NCBI GenBank assembly: GCA_029861345.1
Contig: JAOTZM010000005.1
Span: 1-34,398, forward strand
Length of the DNA stretch: 34,398 nucleotides
Origin: Candidatus Nitrosopumilus sp.
GTDB taxonomy: Archaea; Thermoproteota; Nitrososphaeria; Nitrososphaerales; Nitrosopumilaceae
Reading direction: 5' to 3'
Position 1 is the first letter of the stretch. The number at the start of each line of letters is the position of its first letter. Both the position numbers and the translations under genes were made by a program. The notes beneath the pieces were generated by a model that worked only from the letters and a program-made list of their open reading frames with translations, was not told the origin of the DNA and ran no database searches. This document shows positions 1 through 6,956 of the stretch, in pieces.

Positions 1-515
1 TTGTAAATAGTTTTACTAGTAAGTTTTTTCTTTGATTTGACTGGCATGTTAGAGATTGCAGTAAATTTGTTATCTACAATAATTGAAATTTCAAATGTTG
101 CCTTTGCTTCAGGTTCATCCCAACAAGGAAATGCGCGTCTTGCATCAGCTGCTTCAAACTGTGTTGTAGCCAGATACTTTGTTTTGCTACCCTGTTTGTA
201 CTGACTGCGATAAAACCCAAGAAGTCTGTCATTTAAAATTCCCTGAAACTCCAAGTGGATTGTGGCTTGTCCTTTGATTTTTTCTCCCAATTTTATTTGT
301 AATTCTTCTTTTTTCTCATTGGTTTTTGGAGTAGAATAGATAATTTTTCCTGCTGATTTTACCTGACAGGATTTTATCTTAATCTCCGCACAATTCATTA
401 TAATTGTATTTGTAGGTTTTTTACAATCTACGGAGATTATTTCAGTTCCACTAAAAATGAATTTTTTCAGATCTGGTTCAAAGATGAGATCATAGTTAAT
501 GGGAATGACGTCCAC
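1..515 (-). CDS. M1 family zinc aminopeptidase, N-terminal part (runs off left edge)
   Basis: The frame on the minus strand reads as the N-terminal beta-rich domain of an M1 aminopeptidase (PepN / tricorn-interacting factor F2/F3 type), which trims peptides in the cytoplasm. About 170 residues are visible. The recognisable stretch is TQFEAADARRAFPCWDEP, the classic conserved motif of this domain, followed by a beta strand (KATFEISI). The HExxH zinc site would lie outside the window. No ATG exists in frame after the upstream stop. The GTG at 513-515 gives an N-terminus (VDVIPINYDL) like that of homologues, so I chose it. An AT-rich TATA-like element lies about 50 nt upstream (562-575). The gene follows a tiny zinc-finger gene on the same strand by 57 nt. 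The family call is firm; the start is inferred. Confidence 0.87.
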   Translation of the reverse strand, partial: MDVIPINYDLIFEPDLKKFIFSGTEIISVDCKKPTNTIIMNCAEIKIKSCQVKSAGKIIYSTPKTNEKKEELQIKLGEKIKGQATIHLEFQGILNDRLLGFYRSQYKQGSKTKYLATTQFEAADARRAFPCWDEPEAKATFEISIIVDNKFTAISNMPVKSKKKLTSKTIY

Positions 516-571
516 GTCTGAGATACTTTTGTTACACTTTAAGTAGATTTTCTATTCTTGGAAATTAAATA

Positions 572-733
572 TTAATTCCATGGATCAGATTTTTCATCCC
601 ATGAAAATGCGTTAATTCCTGTTTCGCTAAGAGATTTACTATTTCTAATAGAAACAAGCAGACATTCATCAGAGCAATGTGTCATTTCAGAATTTTTCAT
701 AAATCTTCTACAATTTTCACAATACTGACCCAT
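572..733 (-). CDS. Small zinc-finger protein, 53 aa
   Basis: A 53-residue frame starts at an ATG and ends in TAA. It carries C-x2-C near the N-terminus (YCENCRRF) and H-C-x3-C about 11 residues later (THCSDEC), a compact four-ligand zinc site. The C-terminus is polar and contains two Trp residues. No fold-level name can be given. It lies 57 nt upstream of the M1 aminopeptidase on the same strand and could be co-transcribed with it. The paired cysteines and ATG support a real gene; function is unknown. Confidence 0.55.
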   Translation of the reverse strand: MGQYCENCRRFMKNSEMTHCSDECLLVSIRNSKSLSETGINAFSWDEKSDPWN

Positions 734-858
734 ACCTCAAATGAACTAATGCATAGTTTAGCACCAAACTCCCTCAAAATAAGAAAGAACCCGATTTCTT
801 AAAGAATTATGCATAATTTTCAAGTGTGAGAATTAGAAATTATTTGAATTAAATCATC

Positions 859-867
859 TTTTTATAC
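859..867 (+). promoter_or_regulatory. TATA element for the 893 gene
   Basis: The sequence tttttatac lies about 28-30 nt before the TTG at 893. In archaea the TATA centre is about 26-27 nt before transcription start, so the transcript would begin at or next to the TTG. This supports a leaderless mRNA and decides the start. Confidence 0.45.
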
Positions 868-892
868 AGTTCATTCTTGGTAACAGTGTTAA

Positions 893-1480
893 TTGGATTC
901 AGATACAGTAAAGCGTCAGAGGCATCCAACAAAAAAAGAGAAGACCCGTAGTATTACTTATCGCCTGCCTGTAAAACTAGTTGAAGAAATAGAGACAGAA
1001 GCTATGAGTCATAACGTCTCACACAATGTCATGGCAAGGCAAATTTTAGAAAAATACATTCAATGGGACAGATTCGCAGACAAAATAGGCATAATTCCTG
1101 TCCCAAAAAAAATTCTAGACACATTAGGAATGGACATGGACGCAAAAGAGGTAAATGAAATCATCAATATCATAAAACCAGTCATCAAAGATACGGTACT
1201 ATTCATTAAAGGTAAGTACGATCTGAAAAGATGTATTGAGACCCTAGAAGACTATATGCGTGCATCAGGTATGAAATCAGATCATAGGGTGGAAGGGGAT
1301 CTTCATCATTTTGTCATACAGCATGAGCTTGGCAGCAACTGGTCAGTATTTACAGAACAGCTACTAAAAGAAATATTTCATGAATTCCTCCCAGATACAA
1401 AAATGAAGTGTCAAACAACAAAGTCGACAGTTATTGCAACAATTACATTAGGCGCAGACTTTAGTGAACATGACTATTAA
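893..1480 (+). CDS. Ribbon-helix-helix-like DNA-binding protein, 195 aa
   Basis: The first 60 residues begin with a very basic tail (KRQRHPTKKEKTR). A short strand-like segment (SITYRLPVKL) and two helices follow, the pattern of ribbon-helix-helix (CopG/MetJ) proteins that bind DNA as dimers. The remaining ~130 residues form an alpha/beta region that I do not recognise; it may be a sensor or oligomerisation domain. The TTG start fits a leaderless transcript from the TATA at 859-867. It stands alone, between leftward genes. It is likely a transcription regulator; its targets cannot be seen. Confidence 0.72.
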   Translation: MDSDTVKRQRHPTKKEKTRSITYRLPVKLVEEIETEAMSHNVSHNVMARQILEKYIQWDRFADKIGIIPVPKKILDTLGMDMDAKEVNEIINIIKPVIKDTVLFIKGKYDLKRCIETLEDYMRASGMKSDHRVEGDLHHFVIQHELGSNWSVFTEQLLKEIFHEFLPDTKMKCQTTKSTVIATITLGADFSEHDY

Positions 1481-1858
1481 AAATAGTAAAAAAACTAGTT
1501 TTTGTTAAAAGACTAGTCAAAAAGAGTATAGTATTTGTCCGTAAAGACACTATTTTAGAAACAAATAGAAATTTCATAATTAATTTAGGATCTTCTCCGT
1601 AAATGTAGCATTTCAACAATATTTTCAGAGTAGATTAAGTGAGAAATATTTAGAAAAAAGAAAAAGAGTTTGTCAGTAATTGACTATATTATTTTTTATA
1701 AAAATTAGATTATTTGATAACCACAAGTATTCCAATTATTGTAGATGTCACCCCTACTACAGATAGAATCTTTTTCCAAATGGACTCAACTAGTCTATTA
1801 AATGCCTCTACTCTAGAGATTCTTGCACAGAAATATCTTGGTTAGAAACTGAAATATT
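1481..1858. other. Intergenic region, 378 nt
   Basis: AT-rich spacer between the 3' ends of the ribbon-helix-helix-like gene and the SNase-like gene. No RNA gene or clear terminator hairpin was seen. It holds one protein-like but start-less minus-strand frame (1710-1841), listed separately. Confidence 0.6.
1710..1841 (-). pseudogene. Start-less single-TM small protein frame (possible gene remnant)
   Basis: An open minus-strand frame of 43 codons ends in TAA. It has an amphipathic helix (RVEAFNRLVESIWKKIL) followed by a hydrophobic helix (VVGVTSTIIGILVVIK), the look of a small one-TM membrane protein. The frame has no ATG, GTG or TTG before the upstream in-frame TAA. In another frame a GTG begins just upstream but stops after six codons, so a single indel could have separated start and body. 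It may be a decayed gene, an unusual start, or chance. Confidence 0.3.
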
Positions 1859-2392
1859 TCAACATCCATGTTTTTGAGCCCAAGAATCACTTGCAAATTC
1901 GCTGGAATCGCAAAATCGAGAATCCAAATATCCCAAATCAGCATCCAATAGTTCTTTATTTAGAATCATATCATTACAATAAACAACTCCAATAATTCTA
2001 CTATGGCCCTCAGGAGTTTGTCCATCATCTTCATCAACTAGAACTTTAGTTCCAATTGGGCAAATTGTTTGGATAAAATTTTTAGAGTCTAATTCTCCAA
2101 ATCCAGTTAATTCAGGAGCTGATGCCAATGAAAATCGTACAGATTGATCATCAACATGAATTGTATCACCATCAATTATTTTAGTTACAATTCCAGTGAT
2201 GCATTTAGCATTTCCTGAACAACTCGGTAATGTTGATTCTGAAGACTGAACAATAGGTAAAGCAGGTTGAGGAGTAGAAATTTTTTTCTCAATATCGTTT
2301 GAAGGATTTTTTGTATCTGATTCAGGAGTAGAAATTATAACAATTAATCCAATTATTGGAATAATTGCTAATGCAATCATTTTTTTATTCAT
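1859..2392 (-). CDS. Secreted SNase-fold (thermonuclease-like) protein, atypical metal site
   Basis: This 177-residue protein has a short basic N-terminus and a hydrophobic segment (residues ~5-21), a signal or anchor. A low-complexity Pro/Ser linker to ~55 and a staphylococcal-nuclease-like OB domain follow. The IDGDT motif (72-77) supplies the equivalents of SNase D19 and D21 (D74, D76). Arg86 and Arg132 match catalytic R35 and R87, and Glu94 matches E43. The positions of calcium ligands D40 and T41 are Ser91 and Ala92, so metal binding is probably altered. Five further Cys suggest disulfides outside the cell. The fold is confident; nuclease activity is uncertain. Confidence 0.8.
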   Translation of the reverse strand: MNKKMIALAIIPIIGLIVIISTPESDTKNPSNDIEKKISTPQPALPIVQSSESTLPSCSGNAKCITGIVTKIIDGDTIHVDDQSVRFSLASAPELTGFGELDSKNFIQTICPIGTKVLVDEDDGQTPEGHSRIIGVVYCNDMILNKELLDADLGYLDSRFCDSSEFASDSWAQKHGC

Positions 2393-2533
2393 GAGATTTT
2401 TTATTTGATGGTACTACTTTGGTCTTTCTCTTTTTGGAGTTTATTACAAGATGAAATCATATTTTCTTCTTTTCAATTCATGCTAATAGATTTCCTTGAA
2501 CCGCTCAATTAAAATATCATTCAGGGATTTGCG

Positions 2534-2770
2534 CTAATCTTCTATTTCACTCATTTGTCTTCTGAGTTTTTCTTCATTTCTTTGCCAAATTTCTATCATT
2601 TTTTTATTGAAGGAAATTTCTTTTCTGATTTTGGCGATTTCATTAGAAGTCATTCCTTCTAATTTTTGTTCTAATTGGTTTTTCTTGTCTTGATGAAACT
2701 GTATTTTTGATAGTATTTCATTTAATTTTTTTTCTTGATATTGTCGTACTCGTTTTTTAAGAAATTCCAT
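2534..2770 (-). CDS. Small charged coiled-coil protein, 78 aa
   Basis: Almost the whole product is predicted to be helical and charged, rich in Lys, Glu and Gln, with hydrophobic residues spaced as in a coiled coil (for example LNEILSKIQFH, KMIEIWQRNEEKLRRQM). There is no Cys and no membrane segment. The ATG start is clear and divergent from the small 2843 frame. It could oligomerise or bind nucleic acid or a partner protein, but nothing in the sequence names a function. Confidence 0.55.
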   Translation of the reverse strand: MEFLKKRVRQYQEKKLNEILSKIQFHQDKKNQLEQKLEGMTSNEIAKIRKEISFNKKMIEIWQRNEEKLRRQMSEIED

Positions 2771-2824
2771 TGTAATATCAAAATTAGAGTTATTTACCTA
2801 AAAAAAGTAATTATTTGTCATAAT

Positions 2825-2874
2825 ATTGCAGTTGCTGCCATAATGTTTGATACTCTAGCTTTGGTGATTATTCC
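2825..2874 (+). repeat. Diverged direct repeat, copy A
   Basis: This 50-nt stretch matches 3687-3736 at about 41 of 50 positions in the same orientation. It spans the presumed start of the small frame at 2843 and encodes MFDTLALVIIP; the other copy encodes MFNTQTLVIVP. It suggests a duplicated gene start in a decaying neighbourhood. Confidence 0.6.
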
Positions 2875-2980
2875 TCTGCTGTTATTTTTGAGCATGAATC
2901 AAATGATTCAAAGAGTACTAAGAGAAGCGTTTAGAAGAATAACTGTTGATTATGATTCCAACTCACTCAGGGAGATTTGA
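2843..2980 (+). CDS. Possible 45-aa one-TM protein
   Basis: From the ATG at 2843 the frame gives a hydrophobic helix (LALVIIPLLLFLSM), then a basic amphipathic tail ending REI. Upstream extension of the frame runs antisense through the coiled-coil gene and looks random, so I used the internal ATG. The start region is duplicated at 3687-3736, where the equivalent frame stops after 13 codons. It may itself be a truncated member of that family. Low confidence. Confidence 0.35.
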   Translation: MFDTLALVIIPLLLFLSMNQMIQRVLREAFRRITVDYDSNSLREI

Positions 2981-3033
2981 ACTTGTCTATTTTAGAGGTT
3001 CATAGATTTTTCCGATTACAATTCCTTAGAGGT

Positions 3034-3315
3034 TTAGAATCTTGTGTGGATTATTACTTTAAGTTCATTTATTTTTTTAATATCTTCAAAATCAATATCT
3101 AATTTAGCTTTTTCTTTAAATGAAAAATCTAATTTTATGACCTCAAATAAGATCTTCAATCCTTCTTTAATTTTTCCAGATTTTACAAAAGATGATGCTT
3201 TGTTGTATAGTGCTGTTGTATTTTTTGGTTTAACCCTCAAAACGTTATCAGAGCATTTTATGGCAATATTATATTGGCCTATGTAGTGATGGGCCAGTCC
3301 TTTATTCAACAACAC
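3034..3315 (-). CDS. TPR-repeat protein, short (probably N-terminally truncated)
   Basis: The 93-residue product holds about two tetratricopeptide repeats: an A-helix/B-helix pair around GLAHHYIGQYNIAI and another around NTTALYNKASSFVKSGKIKE. It ends with a cap (FSFKEKAKLDIDFEDIKKI) that I recognise as the usual C-terminus of longer thaumarchaeal TPR proteins. The marked start is GTG. The frame stays open upstream to about 3379 without an ATG, so an N-terminal portion may have been lost. TPRs mediate protein-protein contacts; no partner is evident. It could be a functional mini-protein or a remnant. Confidence 0.55.
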   Translation of the reverse strand: MLLNKGLAHHYIGQYNIAIKCSDNVLRVKPKNTTALYNKASSFVKSGKIKEGLKILFEVIKLDFSFKEKAKLDIDFEDIKKINELKVIIHTRF

Positions 3316-3771
3316 TAAGAGATTTCCTTCACCATTGAGATTTGAAAGAGAACTACAATTGTCCGTTCAGGTAAATGAACTCAACGTGGTTCAGATAGTA
3401 GGGAATGTAATTGCAGGTAGCACATAAATTATAACTTCACCAACATTCATTTTTTTTATAAATCAATAATTTGGATTTTGATAGAAAATTTCTGTTAAGA
3501 TTGACACAAGTTCATCTATTTGAATTGCAATCAGTAAAACTAGGATCTATGTTGGAGATGAAATTACTAATGATGGCAAATCATAATAACAATTACACAT
3601 AGGCTATGAAGGTTCTGAATTTCAGGTAATTGCATTAAGGTATTTTGTACGATGACCTGCTCATAGAAATGTATGTGGTTGCACCAATTGTAGTTGTTGT
3701 CATAATGTTTAATACACAAACTTTGGTGATTGTACCATGTATGTAAAAAGTTCCTGATTCTCGTAGTCTCT
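3316..3771. other. Intergenic region, ~456 nt, with gene debris
   Basis: No complete gene is visible. On the plus strand a 20-odd-codon frame ending in TAA near 3427 reads ELQLSVQVNELNVVQIVGNV, which looks protein-like but has no convincing start. The second copy of the direct repeat (3687-3736) lies at the right end. It is best read as debris between accessory genes. Confidence 0.4.
3687..3736 (+). repeat. Diverged direct repeat, copy B
   Basis: This stretch matches 2825-2874 at about 41 of 50 positions. Its equivalent ATG frame (MFNTQTLVIVPCM) stops after 13 codons, so this copy is not an intact version of the 2843 frame. Confidence 0.6.
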
Positions 3772-3915
3772 ATGTTCATTCAGGAGATTTGGCTTCATCG
3801 GTGCAATCACTGCGGGTATGAGTGGACCAACAAGATCAAGGAACCAAAGACATATGCAAATGTAAAATGCAAGTCTCTACTGGAACAAGGAACACATATT
3901 TCCCAAAAGGACTAA
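3772..3915 (+). CDS. Small zinc-ribbon-like protein with an incomplete second knuckle
   Basis: From the ATG at 3772 the frame gives 47 residues with a good first knuckle, WLHRCNHCGYEW. The second half, KTYANVKCKSL, resembles the CANPKC knuckle common in thaumarchaeal zinc ribbons, but the first Cys is Tyr, leaving three cysteines. An upstream extension to TTG 3730 looks non-coding. The gene sits next to repeat copy B in a debris-rich stretch and may be decaying. His residues could supply the fourth ligand. Confidence 0.4.
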   Translation: MFIQEIWLHRCNHCGYEWTNKIKEPKTYANVKCKSLLEQGTHISQKD

Positions 3916-4044
3916 AATAGTACAATTATTCAGGGATCATGGAATATATTCTCTTTTTCTAAAATACTTCTCTTAAATTTCATGAATCATTGATCTGAAC
4001 AAATCATTCGTGAGTCTTTTAAACAAATTTTACATATCCAAGTC

Positions 4045-4122
4045 ATGACAAATAACGATAACCAATCAAAACCAACATGGGAAGACATTCAAGGATTATC
4101 CTGGATGTTTTATGAAGAATAA
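4045..4122 (+). CDS. Possible leaderless 25-aa micropeptide
   Basis: An ATG frame of 25 codons ends in TAA and is followed at once by a T-rich run (4123-4129), a plausible archaeal terminator. A TATA-like ttttaaac (4017-4024) lies about 25 nt before the ATG, as expected for a leaderless transcript. The peptide is acidic and aromatic at its end (QGLSWMFYEE). Promoter, frame and T-run line up well for a real transcription unit, but length alone cannot prove coding. Confidence 0.38.
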   Translation: MTNNDNQSKPTWEDIQGLSWMFYEE

Positions 4123-4213
4123 TTTTTTTCTTTGAAGACTGGCATTGCCTTTTTTAAATTCATAGATGGGGCTATCAAAAAACTTTCATTAGACTTTTTT
4201 TTATAGTATTATC

Positions 4214-4621
4214 ATGAGCAATTCTTTTCCAGAATCTAAATTACGGATACGGATGAGTTCTCATGATGCACATTATGCCGGAGATCTTGTTGATGGTGCA
4301 CGAATTCTTAATCTATTTGGAGATGTAGCTACTGAATTAACAATTCAATATGATGGAGATGAGGGTCTTCTTCGAGCTTATGATAAAGTTGAGTTTTTAG
4401 CTCCAGTGCATAGTGGAGATTTCATTGAAGTCACAGGAAAAATTACTGAGGTAGGAAAAACCAGTAGGAAAATAATCTTTGAAGCATACAAGGTGATTGC
4501 ACCAAACAAAGACGATGCAAATGAAAGTGCTTGCGATGTACTGGATTTACCAATTCTTGTAGCAAAAGCAACTGGTACATGTGTGGTAACCCTAGAAAAA
4601 CAAAGAAAAAGAAAATCTTAG
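4214..4621 (+). CDS. 3-aminobutyryl-CoA ammonia-lyase-like hotdog enzyme
   Basis: The 135-residue single-hotdog protein closely resembles 3-aminobutyryl-CoA / beta-alanyl-CoA ammonia-lyases (Kal, Acl). Signature stretches are [18 protein letters not shown] near the N-terminus, then [37 protein letters not shown] and a C-terminal [16 protein letters not shown]. Known members add or remove ammonia across the C2-C3 bond of short acyl-CoAs, making crotonyl-CoA or acrylyl-CoA. Both related CoA esters occur in the thaumarchaeal 3-hydroxypropionate/4-hydroxybutyrate cycle, and the mutase B12 subunit lies 1.9 kb away. The real substrate is not proven; a thioesterase or hydratase-like role is possible. 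Confidence 0.75.
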   Translation: MSNSFPESKLRIRMSSHDAHYAGDLVDGARILNLFGDVATELTIQYDGDEGLLRAYDKVEFLAPVHSGDFIEVTGKITEVGKTSRKIIFEAYKVIAPNKDDANESACDVLDLPILVAKATGTCVVTLEKQRKRKS

Positions 4622-4637
4622 GTGGTATTTTGTCACT

Positions 4638-4907
4638 CTATCTTCTCAAGTCTCGAATCATCATGTCTGTGAAGGTTCTTTCATTGGTGTAATCAAAGAC
4701 CATGTAAAATGGTGGTAATTTCTTGAATGAGACATCGGTGTGAAATTGTAATATTTTATCAAAACTTGTGTTTCTGATTGCATAGATATATTGCAGTAAT
4801 GGCGTTGGGGTTTCATCATCCATTGTCATTTCTAGTAGTTCATGAATTGTAATTCCGTGAAAGTCGTTTTGTGAAGCTGGATCTTCTCCGTATATGAAAC
4901 GTCTCAA
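4638..4907 (-). CDS. Hypothetical protein, 89 aa
   Basis: I do not recognise this protein. It is acidic in the first half (MTMDDETPTPLLQ), aromatic-rich throughout and ends TFTDMMIRDLRR. It has no Cys pairs, signal or membrane segment. Its stop lies 16 nt from the stop of the converging hotdog-enzyme gene. The ATG start and normal composition suggest a genuine small soluble protein. Confidence 0.5.
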   Translation of the reverse strand: MRRFIYGEDPASQNDFHGITIHELLEMTMDDETPTPLLQYIYAIRNTSFDKILQFHTDVSFKKLPPFYMVFDYTNERTFTDMMIRDLRR

Positions 4908-4969
4908 CGATAGTATGAAATTTTGTAGGGAAAAGAGAACTAATTAGTTCCAACAAATATTACTAAATA

Positions 4970-5539
4970 ATGACTGGTTGGGGTAAATACAAACAAGCTG
5001 AGCAAAATCTAGAAAACATGAAAAAGTATCACCCTATGATGCTACAATTTCAAAATGAAAAAAGTAACTTCATTCATGCATGTGTTGGTCTTTTCAATAA
5101 TCTTTTAGAAGATTACAGAAAACACTACAATTTGGACATTACAAATGGAGGTAAGAAAAAAAAGAATGTAAAAATAGATAATTTTAGACGGGCTGCGAAG
5201 ACTTCTAATAATTCAAAAGCAGTAGAGTTCATTGATTGGTATAAAAACCAGAGGTCCGACATTAAGGAGAACCCAACATTTGGATTTTTAGAAAATAAAA
5301 GACATGAAGATGAACATGAAGATATGGACAATCGAATTGGAATAAATTTTAGTCATGAAGGAAAGATTAGTAACACTGAACCAACCTTAATCCAACCTGA
5401 TTTTAATGATCCAAGTAAAATGATATTTCCTGAAAATCCCAATGTGTCTATTCTTCAAGTATGTGAATTATATTTACAAAGACTTCGCCAGCTCATTCTT
5501 GATGCAAAGCAGAAGGCGAATGATATTGAGTCTCTTTAG
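4970..5539 (+). CDS. Possible HEPN-type RNase-fold protein, 189 aa
   Basis: The protein is mostly helical and charged. Residues 111-116 read RHEDEH, which fits the HEPN active-site pattern R-(polar)-x3-H. A long final helix (NVSILQVCELYLQRLRQLILDAK) follows, the order seen in Cthe_2314-like HEPN domains. HEPN proteins are often RNases in toxin or defence systems. No cognate nucleotidyltransferase or antitoxin is adjacent; the neighbours are small zinc ribbons. The ATG lies ~25-30 nt after an AT-rich element. The HEPN assignment rests on one motif and helical content, so it is tentative. Confidence 0.5.
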   Translation: MTGWGKYKQAEQNLENMKKYHPMMLQFQNEKSNFIHACVGLFNNLLEDYRKHYNLDITNGGKKKKNVKIDNFRRAAKTSNNSKAVEFIDWYKNQRSDIKENPTFGFLENKRHEDEHEDMDNRIGINFSHEGKISNTEPTLIQPDFNDPSKMIFPENPNVSILQVCELYLQRLRQLILDAKQKANDIESL

Positions 5540-5549
5540 TTTTATTCCT

Positions 5550-5714
5550 CTAACGATTTATCAACAATTGAGCACCGCATATCGGACAAAAATTGAATTG
5601 TTCCTCACATCTAACAACTCCTTTTGTTTTATTACATGTAAAAGTAGTCCGACCAGTACCGTTTGAATTTAATACCAAAAAATGGTTCTCGTCAAGGTTG
5701 TAAATATCATTCAT
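5550..5714 (-). CDS. Small zinc-ribbon protein, 54 aa
   Basis: An ATG frame of 54 residues carries four cysteines: two spaced (FTCNKTK, VVRCEEQ) and a canonical C-x2-C knuckle with following Gly (FCPICGAQL). It is followed by a TAG stop. The preceding gene (5757-5957), 42 nt upstream on the same strand, is another zinc-ribbon protein and the two N-termini both begin MND. They may be paralogues or an operon. Function unknown. Confidence 0.6.
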   Translation of the reverse strand: MNDIYNLDENHFLVLNSNGTGRTTFTCNKTKGVVRCEEQFNFCPICGAQLLINR

Positions 5715-5756
5715 ATTATCCTCACCATTATTTTATGTTACTTAATAATTCATTTG

Positions 5757-5957
5757 TCACGATTCCTTCCAATTCACGTTGCATGTTGTACACTTTCCAT
5801 TGTATCCATTGTATTTTCTACAAAATTTTATAATAGTACCATTTCCACATGACATACATGGGCCTATAGACTCTTCTGGGATTAGCATGAATCCTTTATG
5901 GTATGTTAGTTTGAATAACTCTTCTTCTGTTAGTTTGTCTGGAAGATAGTCGTTCAT
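5757..5957 (-). CDS. Small zinc-ribbon protein, 66 aa
   Basis: After an acidic ~25-residue N-terminus (LTEEELFKLTYHKGF) comes a two-knuckle zinc ribbon: C-x2-C in GPCMSCGNG and C-x2-C in GKCTTCNVNW, plus one more Cys (KFCRKY). A TATA-like ttatag lies about 30 nt before the ATG. It heads a two-gene run of small zinc ribbons, downstream of a winged-helix regulator on the same strand. It may bind nucleic acid or protein; function unknown. Confidence 0.62.
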   Translation of the reverse strand: MNDYLPDKLTEEELFKLTYHKGFMLIPEESIGPCMSCGNGTIIKFCRKYNGYNGKCTTCNVNWKES

Positions 5958-6003
5958 ACGTATCTATTACAGGTAATAGCGTAAAAACTATAACCTGTTT
6001 TGG

Positions 6004-6333
6004 TTAGTTTTTGTTAAAAACTATCACAACATCAATTTTACCATCATGGAAACTGGTGTTGACTTCCTTGATTTTACTTTTATACAAAAAGAGTCGTTTG
6101 CCTTCATCAGTAATTACGCCTGAAGTAAATATCATCTTTGAATCATGAAGCATTTGAATTCTTCTATAAACAGTACTAATTGGAATGTTTTTCTCACGGG
6201 ATATCTCTATTGCTGATTTTGGTTTATCCATTATTACTGCCAAGATGGATCTACAATATTTGTCAGAGAGAATTTCAAGAAAAGATTCTTTCCTTTCAGG
6301 CTCTTCAATTTTTAATTGATCTAAGATTAGCAT
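6004..6333 (-). CDS. Winged-helix transcriptional regulator (ArsR/MarR-like), 109 aa
   Basis: The core (residues ~20-75) is a helix-turn-helix: ILSDKYCRSILAVI, then SAIEISREKNIPISTVYRRI as the recognition unit, then a wing (KMIFTSGVITDEGKRLFLYK). Such proteins bind promoter DNA as dimers. A longer frame to 6396 is open, but a TATA-like ttatatca (minus strand, 6354-6363) lies 25 nt before the ATG at 6331-6333, supporting a leaderless 109-residue product. Direct and inverted repeats around that TATA suggest self-regulation. There is no Cys-based metal site, so it is not a classic metal sensor. Confidence 0.75.
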   Translation of the reverse strand: MLILDQLKIEEPERKESFLEILSDKYCRSILAVIMDKPKSAIEISREKNIPISTVYRRIQMLHDSKMIFTSGVITDEGKRLFLYKSKIKEVNTSFHDGKIDVVIVFNKN

Positions 6334-6381
6334 GTAACAAGTAGGCAATTTTTTGATATAACAAGTAAGCCGACACTGGCT
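6334..6381 (-). promoter_or_regulatory. Promoter and candidate operator of the winged-helix gene
   Basis: On the minus strand the TATA-like ttatatca (6354-6363) overlaps one copy of a direct repeat (TTACTTGTTAtA); a second copy (CTACTTGTTAcA) ends at the start codon. Just upstream is an inverted repeat, AAGCC-6 nt-GGCTT (6366-6381). Repeats that overlap the TATA box and transcription start are what an autoregulating repressor would use. This is inference only. Confidence 0.4.
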
Positions 6382-6526
6382 TGCTCTGCAAGACAAAAAT
6401 TAACTATTTAACACAGTTTTGTTCCAAAAATACTAAAAAATCCAAATCTGAAGAAATTATTGATAAAAAAATACGAATTAGAAAATCAAATAAAGCATTT
6501 AAAACATACAAGAATAGATTACAATC

Positions 6527-6949
6527 ATGAAACAAAAGACTGCATCGCGAAGTATCAAAATCTTGGTTGCCAAATTAGGTCTTGACGGTCATGATAGAGG
6601 AGCTCTGGTGCTTTGTAGAGCATTTAGAGATTCAGGAATGGAGGTAATTTATTCAGGGCTTTTTGCCACACCAGAAAGAATAGCACAGATTGCAGAAGAT
6701 GAAGATGTAGATGCTATTGCGATGAGTTTGCTTAATGGTGCACATGGAACACTTTTCCCTAGAGTAGTAAAGGCTCTAAAAAAGAAAGGGATTAACGATG
6801 TTTTAGTTGTAGGTGGAGGAGTAATTCCAGAAATAGACCACAAAGATTTGATTAAATCAGGAGTAGACCATGTATACGGTCCAGGAACTCCACTACCAAC
6901 AATAATTAATCATATCAACACTGGCGTTTCTAAATTAAGAAAAATATAA
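6527..6949 (+). CDS. mcmA2: Methylmalonyl-CoA mutase, small cobalamin-binding subunit
   Basis: The 140-residue protein is a stand-alone B12-binding Rossmann domain. The DGHDRG motif (D20-x-H22-x2-G25) donates the axial His to cobalt. SLLNGAHG (from ~69) and the VVGGGVIP loop (~98) match the S-x-L and GG motifs. With the large catalytic subunit, absent from this window, it interconverts succinyl-CoA and methylmalonyl-CoA, a step of the thaumarchaeal 3-hydroxypropionate/4-hydroxybutyrate cycle. A TATA-like element at 6497-6506 lies 26 nt before the ATG (leaderless). It converges on ilvC with 7 nt between the stops. Confidence 0.9.
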   Translation: MKQKTASRSIKILVAKLGLDGHDRGALVLCRAFRDSGMEVIYSGLFATPERIAQIAEDEDVDAIAMSLLNGAHGTLFPRVVKALKKKGINDVLVVGGGVIPEIDHKDLIKSGVDHVYGPGTPLPTIINHINTGVSKLRKI

Positions 6950-6956
6950 GAAAAAA

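Noticed and set aside
6649-6843. Minus-strand open frame over the mutase subunit
   Set aside because: It is the antisense shadow of a firmly identified gene.
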